Source: Linyphia triangularis
Taxonomy: Eukaryota > Arthropoda > Arachnida > Araneae > Linyphiidae
DNA: 64,000 bases
Assembly (NCBI GenBank): GCA_963978545.1
Contig: OZ021722.1
Location: 35,667,365 to 35,731,364 of the forward strand
Direction of reading: 5' to 3'
This document shows, piece by piece, positions 13,690 through 25,614 of the stretch. The translations under genes were made by a program, and so were the position numbers. The stretch's first letter is position 1, and each line of letters starts with the position of its first letter. Below the pieces are notes generated by a model, which was given only the letters and a program-made list of their open reading frames with translations, did no database searches and was not told where the DNA came from.

Positions 13690-13882
13690 TTTTAGTGAGT
13701 GAAGCGAGCTTAATGCTTACGCAGCAATGAACCTTTCAGAGAGCGAAGCGAGCCTATGCTTGCATAGCAATGAACCTTTTAACTAGTGAAATAAGCCTGT
13801 GTTTACGTGTCCATGAACTTTTCAGCGAACGAAGCTAGCTCGATTTTGAATAGCGATGAACCTTCCTGCTAGCGAAGCGCCA
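13690..13882 (+). repeat. internal array of five 43-44 bp repeats
   Basis: GAAGCGAGC-like motifs recur at 13701, 13745, 13788, 13831 and 13874, each except the last followed by about 20 bp and an ATGAACCTT-like block. The period is 43-44 bp. It lies in the 3' part of the Helitron-like element, downstream of the longer array. The last unit is partial. Confidence 0.85.
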
Positions 13883-13992
13883 AAAACTGGGTCTTATACA
13901 CGAATGACAGATTTCCTCAAAGCGAGGCCTCACAGCTAGCTAAAATATTGCACATGTTAAAATTTTGTAGCGAAGCACGGGTATTTAGCTAG

Positions 13993-16900
13993 TTTGAAAT
14001 ATAATTTATTTTAAAGGATCAGAACTACATTGCGTACAATGCATGATTTAGATTTTATCACATAAGTTTATTGATTTCAAAATATTAATTAAATTAAAAT
14101 CAATTTGCTCTTTTTATGTACTAAATGAACAAGTACGAAATATTAAAGTTTCAAAACAAATGTTTTTTTATTTGACAATTCTTAGAGCTGTTTCTCTGAT
14201 TGATGTATTAAAAATTTTGTAATATTCGAAAAATGATGCATTTAAGTAAATGTTGAGCAATACATATACTCTTTTGAACAAGTTCTTTGAACTAAACAAA
14301 TAAGATCGAAAAACTGAGTTGAATCAGTTAATAAAAATATACTTCATTTTCAAAACTTGAATGAGAACTCTCTTAAACGTGTCTTTCCTGATGACAATAT
14401 TTTCCAAATGAAACGTTTATACATATTTATTTCATTGAACATATTTATAAAAGCTAACGTATTACTGTAACAGGAATAGTTAAGTAACTAATATATTTTT
14501 GTAACTATATACATACGTTTAGAAATTTGCTTTCGCTATAATCATTTAATAATTTAAGTATTAAACATCCAGTTATGAAAGTTTCAAGATTTGCAATAAG
14601 CTGCATACGGCTGGTTAATCCAAAATCAAATAATAAATAATTTTAAAAATTGAATTAAGTTTTCAATTGTATTTTCTCAAGGCAGAATCTAATTGCATAT
14701 CCCAGAAATTTGATTTCAAGCGTTCTACAAAAAATGTCATAATTCATCAATTTTTCAGTCCTATACCATCATTACTGCATTGTTACTTTAAGAAAACATA
14801 TATTTCTGTATGCATGCTTATATGAATGAAAGTATTTTTTAAGAAAAGAGAAATGAGGGGATATTTTAAAGTCAACTTTATATGCTTCCCAATGAAATAT
14901 TCATAAGGCAATTAGCTCTCAAAAATGTCCTTTGCTTTCCATTTTACATCAGAATGGTTTCCTGTCTAATTATGGGAATTTACAATCCGCTACACATTCC
15001 TTGATTGCATTTTAAAATGAAATCTGGGAATTTCTACAAGAATAATATTTTATAAAAGTCATTTTCTTCATGTTCACTTTCCTTTCTCTCTTTCTTATGT
15101 GTCTAAATTAATGGGATGTAAGAATTACAAAATCCTCCTCCGCTCGTTTTTCAGTTCCTTAATAGCACTTTGCACGCATTATTACCTGTATGAATGTGCT
15201 AGAAAGATTTAAGGATAATGTACAGTAACATAAATTTTGGCGCAAAAGGACATGAAAAATCACGCTGTTTTAAATATAGTTGTTGATTTCTTTTTTGAAC
15301 AATATAATTTTGAGTTTAGTTTTTGACTCAATCTCTGTACAGTAATGGAAGTTTTTGAATAATGCGTTTTCGAAGATATTAATGCAGTGCAGTTATTCAT
15401 TCTGAATAGTTAAAAATATTTAGTTGAGATTGCCCTAGATTATGGATAGTATAGAATATTTAACTACATTTTTATAGTACATACTAAATGAAATGGAAGC
15501 TATAAATTTTAAGACCAAAACTTCAAGTAATAACATTTTTATTTCAGATGGATTTCATTTTGCCAGAGAGGAGCCTTATTCCTTATAAAATTCTATAGTT
15601 ATTTTTCTAATATCTTGCATAAAAGATACAAGTTAATATTAACTTAATATAAATATAAGATAAATTAAAAATATTATTTTGCAATGAAGTAAAATATTTG
15701 GAAAATAATCAGCTTTTCATATGAATTTTTTTTTAATTGGATTGCTTTAGCTTTTTTAATACTTTTATTTCTTTTCAATAATTAATAGAAGATAATTAAT
15801 TTAGATAAAAAAAATACGGGTTTAGTGAATACTAAAGAAACAGATGTAAATGTTTAATAACAAATGGTAACTTTTTACATTTTGTCTGTAGCAAATGCTC
15901 CCTAATAAGGGAATGTCGAATAAAGAGTGGGTTTTGCATCTTTAGCACTAATTTTACGATCGCTTTAATTTATTAAAGCACATGATCTTTAATCATGTCA
16001 TTGAGTGATATTGTGCTTGTCAATATATAGTTTTTTTTTATTGAAAAGAAATGTAGAATTTTTAATTAAATGTGAATCATATTATGTTTTAATTTTGATA
16101 TTGATCTGTTTCTTTTTCATTTATTTATCTCGCTATTCCCTGAAGTCATGGTTTTAACTATACAACTATAAACTAAAACACATTAAACATGTATGAAATA
16201 CAATTCAGTTATTTAATTAAAATAACCAGAATTAAACAAAATGCAATTAAAGTTTGACATTGCTGATGACATCGATAAATAAGTATCGATATAGCAACCT
16301 TAGTTATTGTTAGTTTAAGTAAGAATGCCTGATGAATTTTGCTCGTCCAAGAGTAATACCCCTATGTAATGAAAAATTACGTTTTTATCTATTACTTAAG
16401 AGTAAATAATTTCAATTATTAGTTTACGTTAAATAATTATGTTCAAAATGGTCTTATTTTAAAGGGGAAATAAAATAACGGTATAGTTTTATTCAATATA
16501 TAAATACTTGATAGCTTATTAAAGATGATGTCTGTTAGAACTTGGAAAATGTTTCTCAGGGTTTAATTTTGTTTCGTTAACACTTAAACTAAAATCCAGC
16601 TAGAGTGGGTAATCTATTCAAACACGTTATTAAGTATGAAAATTATACGCATTATGAAAATGTAATATTTCTTTTTTTATGCTTATTAAAATATTGACTG
16701 AATGACTATCATGCTAATAATTAAAGTGGCCTGAACACTGAGGATGCTTTAAGGCATAATTGTTTGTTAAAGAGCTAGTAAAAAAATGTTCGATAATTAT
16801 TATTTTCTAAGATTTCCTTCTGAGTGAAAAAGATATTTGCACAAAAAAAGCTATGTCGAAGTAAATCGAACCATATCTAAGAAAAAAGAAGACTGATATA

Positions 16901-17575
16901 ACTTTTTTTTGTCTGTTTAATAAAAAACCTAAAAAACGTCCTGTTGTCAGATATGATTTATAGCACAGTGTTCAAAGAACGCCTTAAGCCGAAAAATCAC
17001 TGAAGCGAAAGTTTTTTTGTTGTTTGAATCCACCTTCAATTCTATTGAGAGCTACATGAGTATAAAAGTAAGTATGCTATCTTAATAGTTAAGACAGACA
17101 TCTCTGTAAGATATTTTAAACATTTCATTCAATACAGATGAGCATTTTTTTTTTTTTTATATTGGAGTCTTGGTAATTAAGAATCATCTAAAAAATGGGC
17201 AGTTAATCAATAGCCAGGTTTCCATCCTTATATAATTCTTTTTTCTCAATCAAAGAACTTTTTTTTGTGTTTTTTTGTCAAATGTTTGTAAAACATCGGA
17301 ATATACAAGTTGCCCTAAGAAAGTGCTTTTTATAGAATTGTTTAAAAAGTAATTTTATTCAGGATTTCGCAAAAGCGTTGTTATTTGAATATATTTGTCT
17401 TACTACTAGATATATTATAATATTTTAATGCACAAAAAGGATCAAAATAAGGTATGGGAATGAAATAGTAGTGAAAGTTTCATAAGAGATACATTTTGAA
17501 AGTTACAGAGTTATTTTTCATGCTACGACTGGGACTTTAAGGAATTATTTGAACTTGCATCTTTGGAAGGAATAA
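13993..17575. other. AT-rich non-coding stretch
   Basis: Mostly low-complexity AT-rich sequence with homopolymer runs. Positions about 14850-15190 are less AT-rich. No coding region or structured repeat recognised. Confidence 0.5.
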
Positions 17576-17583
17576 CTCTAGGA

Positions 17584-18267
17584 CAGCGTTAGCCTGTCGT
17601 GAGCCGAATTTGGCCCACGACAGATTTTTCTGAGGCCCGCCAACAGCATAGAAGATTAAAAAAAAAAAAAAAGAAAAAAAAAAAAAAAAAAAAAAAAAAG
17701 AAATGCACGGTATGAACTCTTTTCTTAATATAATTGTAATTTGTCTGAAATAGTATGTGTTAACTATGTAGAACAGAATTCTCCACTACGTGAAGAGATG
17801 TAGAACAGAGTTCTCCACAATAAGAATAAATACAGGAATAACTTAACTAAATCTCATTTGGACAATTTATTAGGATTGGTTGCAACAATACTTCAGCAGA
17901 CATCGACTCTCATAAAATAAACCGAACGATTTCAACCGCCATCGTCTCACAATTGATATCGACTAAAACAGAGTAATCTGGAAGTACAGTTTAAATACTT
18001 TTATTAAAAGTTTGGTCAAGAACCATTGTCACGTTGGAACAGAAGATTCACTTCTTTTTTTGACTTTAATTTACTAATAATGAAATTTTTTATTTTTTAA
18101 TTATTTGGAAAAAAGAACCAACTATCAATTATAATTTTATTAAGATAAAAATGCTATATATTGTTAAATCGATAATAATTAAATATACATATATTGGTGT
18201 ATCCGGCACACGAAAAGCTCCAATATAAGTTATAGGGCCCGCCTCTAAAACTTAGCGGTGAACGCTG
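17584..18267. mobile_element. non-autonomous hAT element
   Basis: A 684-bp element starts CAGCGTTAGCC and ends GGTGAACGCTG (reverse complement CAGCGTTCACC), giving short terminal inverted repeats. It is flanked by a perfect 8-bp duplication, CTCTAGGA, at 17576-17583 and 18268-18275, the length typical of hAT transposons. Subterminal GGCCCACGACAG and GGGCCCGCC blocks are also usual for hAT ends. A poly-A-rich run lies at 17657-17700. No transposase frame remains, so it must have been moved by a related autonomous element. Confidence 0.88.
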
Positions 18268-18275
18268 CTCTAGGA

Positions 18276-21200
18276 CTAAAGCTGCTAGAAAAATAAAAAT
18301 CTAAACTTCCTGCGAGGTGTCATTGATATCGAACCTCGGATTGGACGGCCTAACCAATGGGGTGGTTTTGCTAGTTTATTCCTCGCATTTTACTTACAGA
18401 AATACGAAGAACAGCACACATCTGAGTAAAGAATCTATGTAAAAATCATTGAGGAGGGTGAAATGGATTTTTATGTCCAGTCTTGTGTTGCGGCTTTATT
18501 AAAATTCGGTGCTGGGTATTATCGATAGCTTTCACAGAAGCCCAGTGTCTAAAGGTACATATCTCCTATGAAGCTGATTTTGCATATCGAAAAAATAGTC
18601 AGCTTGAAAAATTTCATCTACAAAAGAGTTTCTAAGTTTAAAGTGAAGTTCTTAAGTGAAGAAGGTCGTATCTTTATTTAAAAAAGTGAATTCATTTGTT
18701 GATGAGATTGTTCTACAATATGTTCAAATTCACTATGGTTTGCTTTTAATTAGAATTTGTGTTGAATAAAAAAATTTAGCAATTACACTACACATATTTC
18801 TTTCTTTTCTTTGAAGTAAATAATTTACAATAATTATAATACATAAGATCTGGAAATCAAAATACACAATGGTTAAGTTCATAGCTTTTAAGAATATATA
18901 ACTCTCACTTTGTGATTCCTTACCTCATCTTGAATTTCTTTGCGATTTACACTGCTTTCCTATTTCTAATAGTTAAAGAGATGAAATTTGTTACAACATT
19001 TTCAAGTCTCAGAATATACATTGTTAATATGAGTCTTCTTTTAACGATCTTGAGTATACCCTAATCTGCAAAGTTATACATTTTTTTATATTATTTCCTT
19101 GAGTATAATCAGACTGGATATTGTATTTTTATGCCATTTACTAACACACTGATGGAGAATGTGAGTGTTACAAATTAACTTTTTTTCGCATCTTAAACAT
19201 CGAAACATCTTATTTATTATTTATAGTAATGTCTTCATCTAAAGTTCTAGTTTTGACTTCATTATATTTTTATGATAGTTTATTAGCTTGACAGAGTACT
19301 TGTAAGCGATTTTCCGAGAAAGTACATTTAAGTCGGAAAGTTAAAGGTTTAATTTTTAAACGAGTCTCTAAATTTTTACTTGTTTTCAACACCTGGCTTG
19401 TATATCAGAGAATATTCAGCTACTTAGTTATGTAGAATTCTTAACGAACTGTGACAGCTGTTCGGGGGATAATTTAAAGCCGCAAGAACATTTTAATACT
19501 CAGAATAGGGTACAGATATAACTTTATTTTGTTGCAAAATGTATGCAAAGTTTATTATGTATGTTATTTTTTCTTCTTATGTTAATAAATATTTTGAGCT
19601 GCCACTTACTTAAAATTTTTTTAGTTTCTAATACTGAATGCAGATTAAGCATGGGGTCTTTTAATAATTTGACTGAATTTTACAGTAAGATAAAATTAAA
19701 TTCAAAGTTCCAAAGTACAATGTACAAAGAAATAATTCTTGCAAAAAAAAAGCTTAATTTTTTTTTTCTAAATTTTACTGAAACAAATGCCATGCCATAC
19801 AATATTTTTTACAAAATCCAAATGTGTAAGTAATAAGGAACAATAATAAGGAATGCAAAAATGCCATACAACATAATACTTTAGAAATTTTTTAATTGTG
19901 TAAGGAATAATAAAAAATATATTATTTAATAAAAATTTATTATGATGTAAATGTGTTATATTATTTTAGAGCAAAATGTAATTTTCCTATTTTCTTACTA
20001 ATTTAATTTGTATTTAAAATAGACAGCTCTAATGAATAATTATTTTCTAAAAAAACCCTTTTTTTTTCAAACTACTTTTTTAATTCATTTTCTAAGTAAA
20101 ATTTTTTTAAATTCATTTTTTGTTGGAATACATATTTCCTCTTTTTATTCCTAATTTTATACTTTATATACATGAATAAAATTATTTTAATAAGCCCTTT
20201 TTTTCACACCATAAATCATATTTTAGTCACATCAATACTCTTGCCTATGCCTATTCTAATATTTGAATTTTTCTCTTTCAATATTTTGCATTTTAAAATA
20301 GCTTTAAATTTAGAAACTTAAAGAACATTTTAAGAATTTTTAATATTTTCCTTTAAACTATTATAAAATCCTTTATCGTATAAGTTGTAAATTTTGATGA
20401 TTCAAAAGTTTTCATTCTTCAGTACATTCCATTATAAAACAATTTAGTTACTAAAAATGCTATTATAAAACGAATAATGAAACTGGGAATATTTGTTTTG
20501 TCAATAGGAATGTTGATAGGTGTTGCTGCATTTTAAAAGACACGATTTTTGTGTCTGTGATTCCATTCTGAAAACACTCATACATTAAAATGTCATTCTT
20601 CCTGTTTGTTTGAATAACAGCACGGCTTAGCTTTATCATAATGAATATTTTCTTCTGTGATATGGATGGGCGGTTGTTTAAATTTGAAAAGTTTTCTATC
20701 AGCCTTAGCTAACTCATTATTCAAGTAAATTACATTATTTAGGTATGGGAAAGGGACAAATTTAACACTATTTAAAGAAATTGAAACTCTCTATGAACTC
20801 TAGAAGCTATTAAGAAAGCTGTTTTCTCAACATTCATTCAGTATTATCATATTTAATGCGTCACAAAAGAATGCTAGAAAAATGAGATCTTAAAATATAT
20901 GAGTATATAGTGGACTATCATAACAATAAACGAGTTTATTTTGTTTCATGTATAGTTCTAATTATAAATTATTTAAAAAACTTAAAGAAAAAAAAAAGAA
21001 ATATAAATTTGATGAGTTTGCATTTGTCCCAAAAGCTGTTTAAAAATTACAGACTTTTGTTAAATTTTTTAGAAAATACATTACCATATTTCTAAATACG
21101 TTACGTTTATGTTTCAAAACAATGGTCATTTTGAAAACTTTTACTAAAAAGTCTGGTACATATGCAATATGCATCATATTTTGCTCACTTAATTGCCAAT

Positions 21201-22100
21201 ACCAAAACAAAACTTTTTTAATATTTTTAAATGTTTGATTGTCCCTCATACATGTTCAAGAATTCACAAAACTTATGATTCCATTGCAATTTCAAGCACA
21301 TTTAACATGAATGAACTTTGTTTATACACTTGCGTTGAGAACTTCTTGAGAATTTTATTTTTAAACTTGTTTCGGACATGTTTTATGAAGTTGTTAATAA
21401 ATTAGTTTATGTACTTGAAGTAGTTGTCTTATCTTTCATGATTCACTAGAAATAATTTTTCTAACTGCTTTGTAGTACAAACATTTAATTTTCGTCTTTT
21501 ATTTAAAATGGTCATAAACAGGTGATAAATGGTCACAAAACAACATACGTGTGATTTTGTATTCTGATAAGTACAATTGTCTCTAAATAAATATAAAACT
21601 TTAAACAGTATTAGAAAGTGTCAGAGCTCCTGCCGATAAGGCTTCTGCTACTAACAGCATAGTAGATTACGTTTTACTATAAAAAGAACAAGTAATACGT
21701 ATTAATTGTATTAATTATTCAACAGAGCTGGGCAACTCTTGCTTTCACAGTTTTTCGCACTCCCATTAGAAATAACTTATCAGAATAAGTTTAATCGGAA
21801 TCGCTAGATAAACTTTCGAAGTGTATGGTTTATTATTCACATGTATGGATTCACAATCTAAATTCTTGGTTGTCTAAAGATTTAAGGAACAAATCATCAA
21901 TAAACATGTTTTTATATTCCTACTAATCAAATGCTAGTCAAATTTTATAGTTCAGCCTACTTTGTTATTAAATGTTTACAGTCCAGACTGATTTGTTATC
22001 AAAATTCACTCCATCTGTAAAGGTGGAGCACGGTACCTGTTCAATATTTCTCTCTTATTACAACTAAATATTTACCCATTGAACTAGTATCCAAAATTGA
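18276..22100. other. AT-rich non-coding stretch with a less AT-rich patch
   Basis: Positions 18300-18560 are less AT-rich and contain short readable peptides (for example EGEMDFYVQSCVAALLKFG near 18455-18512) separated by stops, perhaps a dead exon or transposon fragment; not identified. The rest, including frames at 19543-19833 and 20910-21405, is strongly AT-rich with Lys/Asn/Phe-rich chance frames. Confidence 0.45.
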
Positions 22101-22117
22101 TGTGGCAATGAAAACAA

Positions 22118-22330
22118 AAATAGTTATTTCTCACACCTGAAAATGTATCGTTTGCACTGCTGAACTATTATGAAGCGAGCATTCGTGAACAGCCATCCCA
22201 TCACATTTTGAAAATCCAAATCGTACAAGAAGAATATTCCAACTTCCTTTCTGCAAAAAGTGATACATACTCTTACATCAACCTTATTGACTATCAAGTG
22301 AATATAACTGAAACGAAAAATAAATTTTTT
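22118..22330 (+). pseudogene. short open frame of unknown origin before copy A
   Basis: A frame of about 70 codons (it includes LTPENVSFALLNYYEASIRE and later YSNFLSAKSDTYSYINLIDY) stays open in AT-rich DNA and ends at TAA close to where the copy A transposon becomes alignable. It has no start codon in a good context and no clear splice sites. It could be a fragment of the transposon, a dead exon, or chance. I do not recognise the product. Confidence 0.25.
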
Positions 22331-22632
22331 CCATCAATTTGTAGAGTACACTAATCACTAAATTATCGAGACACATTAGTTTGTATGGTGTGGAAAGAAG
22401 TAAATAGAACTTGGAAAAAAAATCAAATTAGTAATTATTCAATAATAATCGTTCGCGCATAACCTTTGAAACATTGATAAAAACTGTGTTTTGGCGGGTT
22501 TCAATCTAGATGACTTTTCTCGAGGCACCTTCTCTTCCTTTGAGTCTCATAAACTTACTTGCTTATTCATTGGATCATAGCGCACATGGCTGTGATTGGG
22601 ACTGCCATTAATACTGGCTGGAAATAATCTGA

Positions 22633-22990
22633 CAGATCACTGCACGTTGGAAAACCACTACAGTGGGATATATGCTTCCTATACTCAATGAATTACCATT
22701 CAGACGCCTATTTAAACACGCAGATAGTACTACAACAGGATCAACATCTTTCATTGAGAACATAGATAAAAAATTGAAGAACTGTGAAAAATTTCACTTG
22801 AATGATTTTTTACGTGCTGAATGTTTAATTTCCATAGTTGAGATGAAAGTACTGATTACAGATCAGTTATATCTTTTTGATATTTTTGCATTAAAAAAAA
22901 TAATTTTCTGAAGGACCTAAGATCATATATGAGGCAATTCGATTTCCTCGATACCTCCCTAAATATTTACTGGAAGTTTTAAACTCGGTT
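22633..22990 (+). pseudogene. transposon-protein relic in copy A
   Basis: The frame from about 22654 to the stop at 22911 includes MLPILNELPFRRLFKHADST, then CEKFHLNDFLRAE and LITDQLYLFDIF. From memory this pattern (NELP.R.LF.H.D..T, then TDQ.YL) is characteristic of an ORF common in arthropod DNA transposons. A frameshift in an A-run near 22890 moves the continuing match (SRYLP-like) into another frame, so it is dead. Which transposon superfamily the ORF belongs to I cannot say from sequence alone. Confidence 0.6.
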
Positions 22991-23502
22991 AGTGAACGAA
23001 ATGCTTCCTTCTCTCACCAACAAAAATTTGCATTTCTGCAATGATTTTGTACGAAAGGAGCGATGTAAGAGAACTGGGGAACTTATGAATTCTCGAGAAC
23101 TTTCCTAGAGAAATACAATCAGGCATTTGAAGTCAACCAAACTTAACTTTATTACCACTGATTATTTGGACATAATTAATTGGGATGCATGTATTCGGAC
23201 TGCGAAGTAACAAACGAACATTTGCTAGTAAAGACTGGCGCATCCGAATTAGCACAGCTGTATTGCAGGAAACAAAGGACACTGTAAGATTGGCTAATTC
23301 TGGCCGAGCTAGTTCCAAAGTACACAATTTTTCAAAAATGAACATGTCGAAACCTCCACATAGTTTTGTTTCTCATTAATACAATATCCCAATTTTAAAA
23401 CTGTGCATCGACATTTCAAAACATCTTTTATATTTTATCCAGAATTGGACGAGATTGGCTAATATTGTTTCCAACGAATGATTCACAACGTTCCACATTG
23501 GG

Positions 23503-23681
23503 TTGGTTGGTTGTATTCAGATTATCTGGCGCCGTCAGCAACACGAGGGCTATAATGCGCCGAAACATTCGTCATTAGACAAGCCAACATACATTTACAA
23601 ACACCCATGCCAACACGGGACTCGAACCCGCAACCTCGCGGTCCAGAAGCTAGCACGCTAACCACTATACCGTTTGGTCGG
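23503..23681 (-). mobile_element. tRNA-derived SINE, minus strand, nested in copy A
   Basis: A 179-bp insertion bounded by the 14-bp duplication CGTTCCACATTGGG (23489-23502 and 23682-23695). Copy B has the uninterrupted site, CGTTCCACATCGGGATTGGC. On the minus strand it starts near CGCCGACCAAACGG, has an A-box-like TAGTGGTTAGCG (23657-23668) and a B box GGTTCGAGTCC (complement at 23618-23628), then an unrelated body and an ACAACCAACCAAC tail. The TSD and empty-site comparison make the insertion unambiguous. Confidence 0.95.
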
Positions 23682-24299
23682 CGTTCCACATTGGGATTGG
23701 CCTATGTATGGCGAAATTTTCCAGCGCTTCTGTGCTACTAGGGTCCTCTGAAATTAGACTTCAAATCGTTTTTGTCACTCACAAGCTGTGGAGCACTTGT
23801 GTCGGGATAGAAGACAAAAAGTGGGTGCGCTGATGCCAAAGACGTTAGGACAACACCTTTTTTTTAACGATCCATAATTCCCGATCTTTCTACAAAAATT
23901 TCCTTCAAAGTGCATCACTGGGATAGAAAGTTCAAGAAAAAAGTGAACTAAATGAATAAAAGAGTAAATTTTAAAAAATAAAAATAAAAATTAAGAAATA
24001 ACGTTAGTACCCATTGTACAAAAAAATCATTGTTTCTTACAAAAAATATTACTTTTGAGTATTTTTAATTATAAATATATGTTTTAAAAATGCATAGAAT
24101 AGTGCTTTCCTGTATTATACTACTCTTTCACTGCTTGCCTTTCAAATATATAACGTTTAGAAAATTTAAAAAATTTAGGGAAAATATTTATTTTTTGTAT
24201 TTTCTTTAAACTTTGAGGTGAATGCGTGATCGGAAGATATTATTATTATTTTTTTTTTTTCGAAATTTTTTTTACACAACTTTTTCCACCTCTGCGTAT

Positions 24300-24302
<3 letters not shown>

Positions 24303-24361
<59 letters not shown>
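24303..24361. repeat. (TA)n microsatellite
   Basis: About 29 uninterrupted TA units. It replaces the outermost part of the right inverted repeat of copy A. Confidence 0.97.
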
Positions 24362-24363
<2 letters not shown>

Positions 24364-24457
24364 AATCCTCTGCAGTTTTAAATGTTGATGAAAAATTTTC
24401 TTCTGGGCAAAACATCAGTTATAAATTTTCGGCTGAGTGATATTCTCTTCATCTTAA

Positions 24458-25178
24458 GGGGGTCCAGTACCGAAAATAAAAAAAACTTTATTTATGTACA
24501 TTTTTATGTCAAAAATTTATTTTATGTATGAGATACTATTTATATATCTTTGAGAAAATGTTTTTTTTAAATATTGTGTTTAGTTACTTAAAAAAAAATT
24601 AAAAACAAAGAAAAATCCATAATAATTGATGTTTGCGCATTTTGATATAAGTCAAGAAATTTTTTTTTTTTCAAAGTGAAAGCTTTCTGTAATACATAAT
24701 TATATAAAGAAAATTTTGTCTTCACAGAATTTTAATAGGTGAATTAAAAAAAAATTAAAAAAATTCTCAAAGTTAAAATATTGAAATTTTTGCTTTTTTT
24801 TTTATGTTATCTTATACGCTAAATGTTATATTTTAAAACACAATTTAAAAAATAAAATTCTGTGAAGACAAAATATTTAAAACTATATAAATTAAATGCT
24901 CCAAAAATTTGAATAGCCAATTATTAATGGTTCTGGAGATATATCTATTTGAATATGCAACATCTGTGAAAAACACTAGTGTTCGAAAAACGCACTTTAA
25001 GCAGACGCTTCAAGGTGTTGCGCCCATTAGTGATGTTTAAATAACAAGTAATTTTGTGGCATTCTAATCACCGGAGGAATAAAATAAAACCATCATTCTC
25101 TTCAGCAATGTATGAACTATTTTTTTAAATCAGAAACAAAATTTAGGATTTTAGAAAAAATTTCGGTACTGGACCCCC
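24458..25178. mobile_element. TTAA-flanked inverted-repeat element
   Basis: The 721-bp element begins GGGGGTCCAGTACCGAAA and ends TTTCGGTACTGGACCCCC, an 18-bp perfect inverted repeat, with TTAA on both sides (24454-24457 and 25179-25182). A second internal inverted pair is formed by TTTTGTCTTCACAGAATTTT near 24714 and its complement near 24857. TTAA duplication is the hallmark of piggyBac-type transposition, although piggyBac ends usually begin CCC, so the superfamily is tentative. There is no coding capacity. Confidence 0.8.
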
Positions 25179-25182
25179 TTAA

Positions 25183-25614
25183 GGGTTTGGTCTAACTTGT
25201 GCCTGGAGCTGCTTGCATGGGTAATGGTGAATTCACAGTTGAAATCTAAATTATTGTCCTCCCAAATTAATGAAGAATATCATGAAAGAGATAAAGCTAA
25301 TTTCTGATCAGGACTGCGGATATGAAATTTAGTCCCATTCTTTTTATGTTGTCATGTACGATAAGCGGTTTTACTTTGGTAAACTGCTAGAAAAATGTGG
25401 AGATGACATGTTTAAAATGAAATTTCTTCATCAGAGAGGAACTGATGAGTTAAAGTGATCATTGCGTGATGATATCGACATAGTGCACCAAAGCTCAGTT
25501 TTCTTTGGTTCTTTGCAACTTTTTGAAGCCGATCCAGTCAAAGTTCCTAGCTTAAAAGACGCACTACAAGCAATTGTTATAAAGTTGAGGAAGAGTGAAG
25601 TGAAAAGAGATTAA
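25183..25614 (+). pseudogene. decayed transposon-like protein relic
   Basis: A first frame encodes a stretch containing LLSSQINEEYHERDKANF and meets TGA near 25304; the reading continues one frame over. From 25333 it encodes VVMYDKRFYFGKLLEKCGDD, then MFKMKFLHQRGTDELK, an in-frame TGA at 25456-25458, and SLRDDIDIVHQSSVFFGSL, ending at TAA 25612-25614. The pattern of small beta strands with FYFGK, MKFLH and W.-DI.-V resembles a Tudor-like C-terminal module seen in arthropod transposon proteins, where the TGA position is usually Trp. This is from memory. It abuts the TTAA element directly, so part of it may have been displaced or lost. Confidence 0.5.

Larger units (their letters stand above)
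12615..13992 (+). mobile_element. non-autonomous Helitron-like element
   Basis: The 1,378-bp element begins TCTATAATAATAAAACAAGC followed by a GTGTGTCTGTCTGTG block and ends GAAGCACGGGTATTTAGCTAG. It lies between a host A (12614) and T (13993), without a target duplication. A TC start, a CTAG end and A/T insertion are the Helitron signature; a GTCTGTCTGT start and a GAAGC..CGGGT..AGCTAGT end are common in arthropod Helitron-type repeats. No Rep/helicase coding sequence remains, and I did not find a convincing 3' hairpin. It carries two internal tandem arrays, listed separately. Confidence 0.65.
22315..24302 (+). mobile_element. DNA transposon copy A (5' truncated, same family as copy B)
   Basis: From about 22328 this region aligns in order with 29891-31745 (copy B), for example CCATCAATTTG, AAATTATCGAG, TTTGGCGGGTTT, TAAACTTACTTG and GTGCATCACTGGGATAGAAA. 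Copy A lacks the left inverted repeat. Its right repeat is recognisable through GAGGTGAATGCGTGATCGGAAG (24211-24232) and then runs into a TA microsatellite, where copy B continues to its true end. A SINE is inserted at 23503-23681. The internal protein relic is listed separately. Confidence 0.82.

Noticed and set aside
23133..23379. Short frames on both strands (64 and 70 codons)
   Set aside because: Lie within copy A; the equivalent region of copy B is not open in the same way and no domain is seen.
24222..24440. 72-codon + frame
   Set aside because: Runs through the right inverted repeat of copy A and the TA microsatellite.
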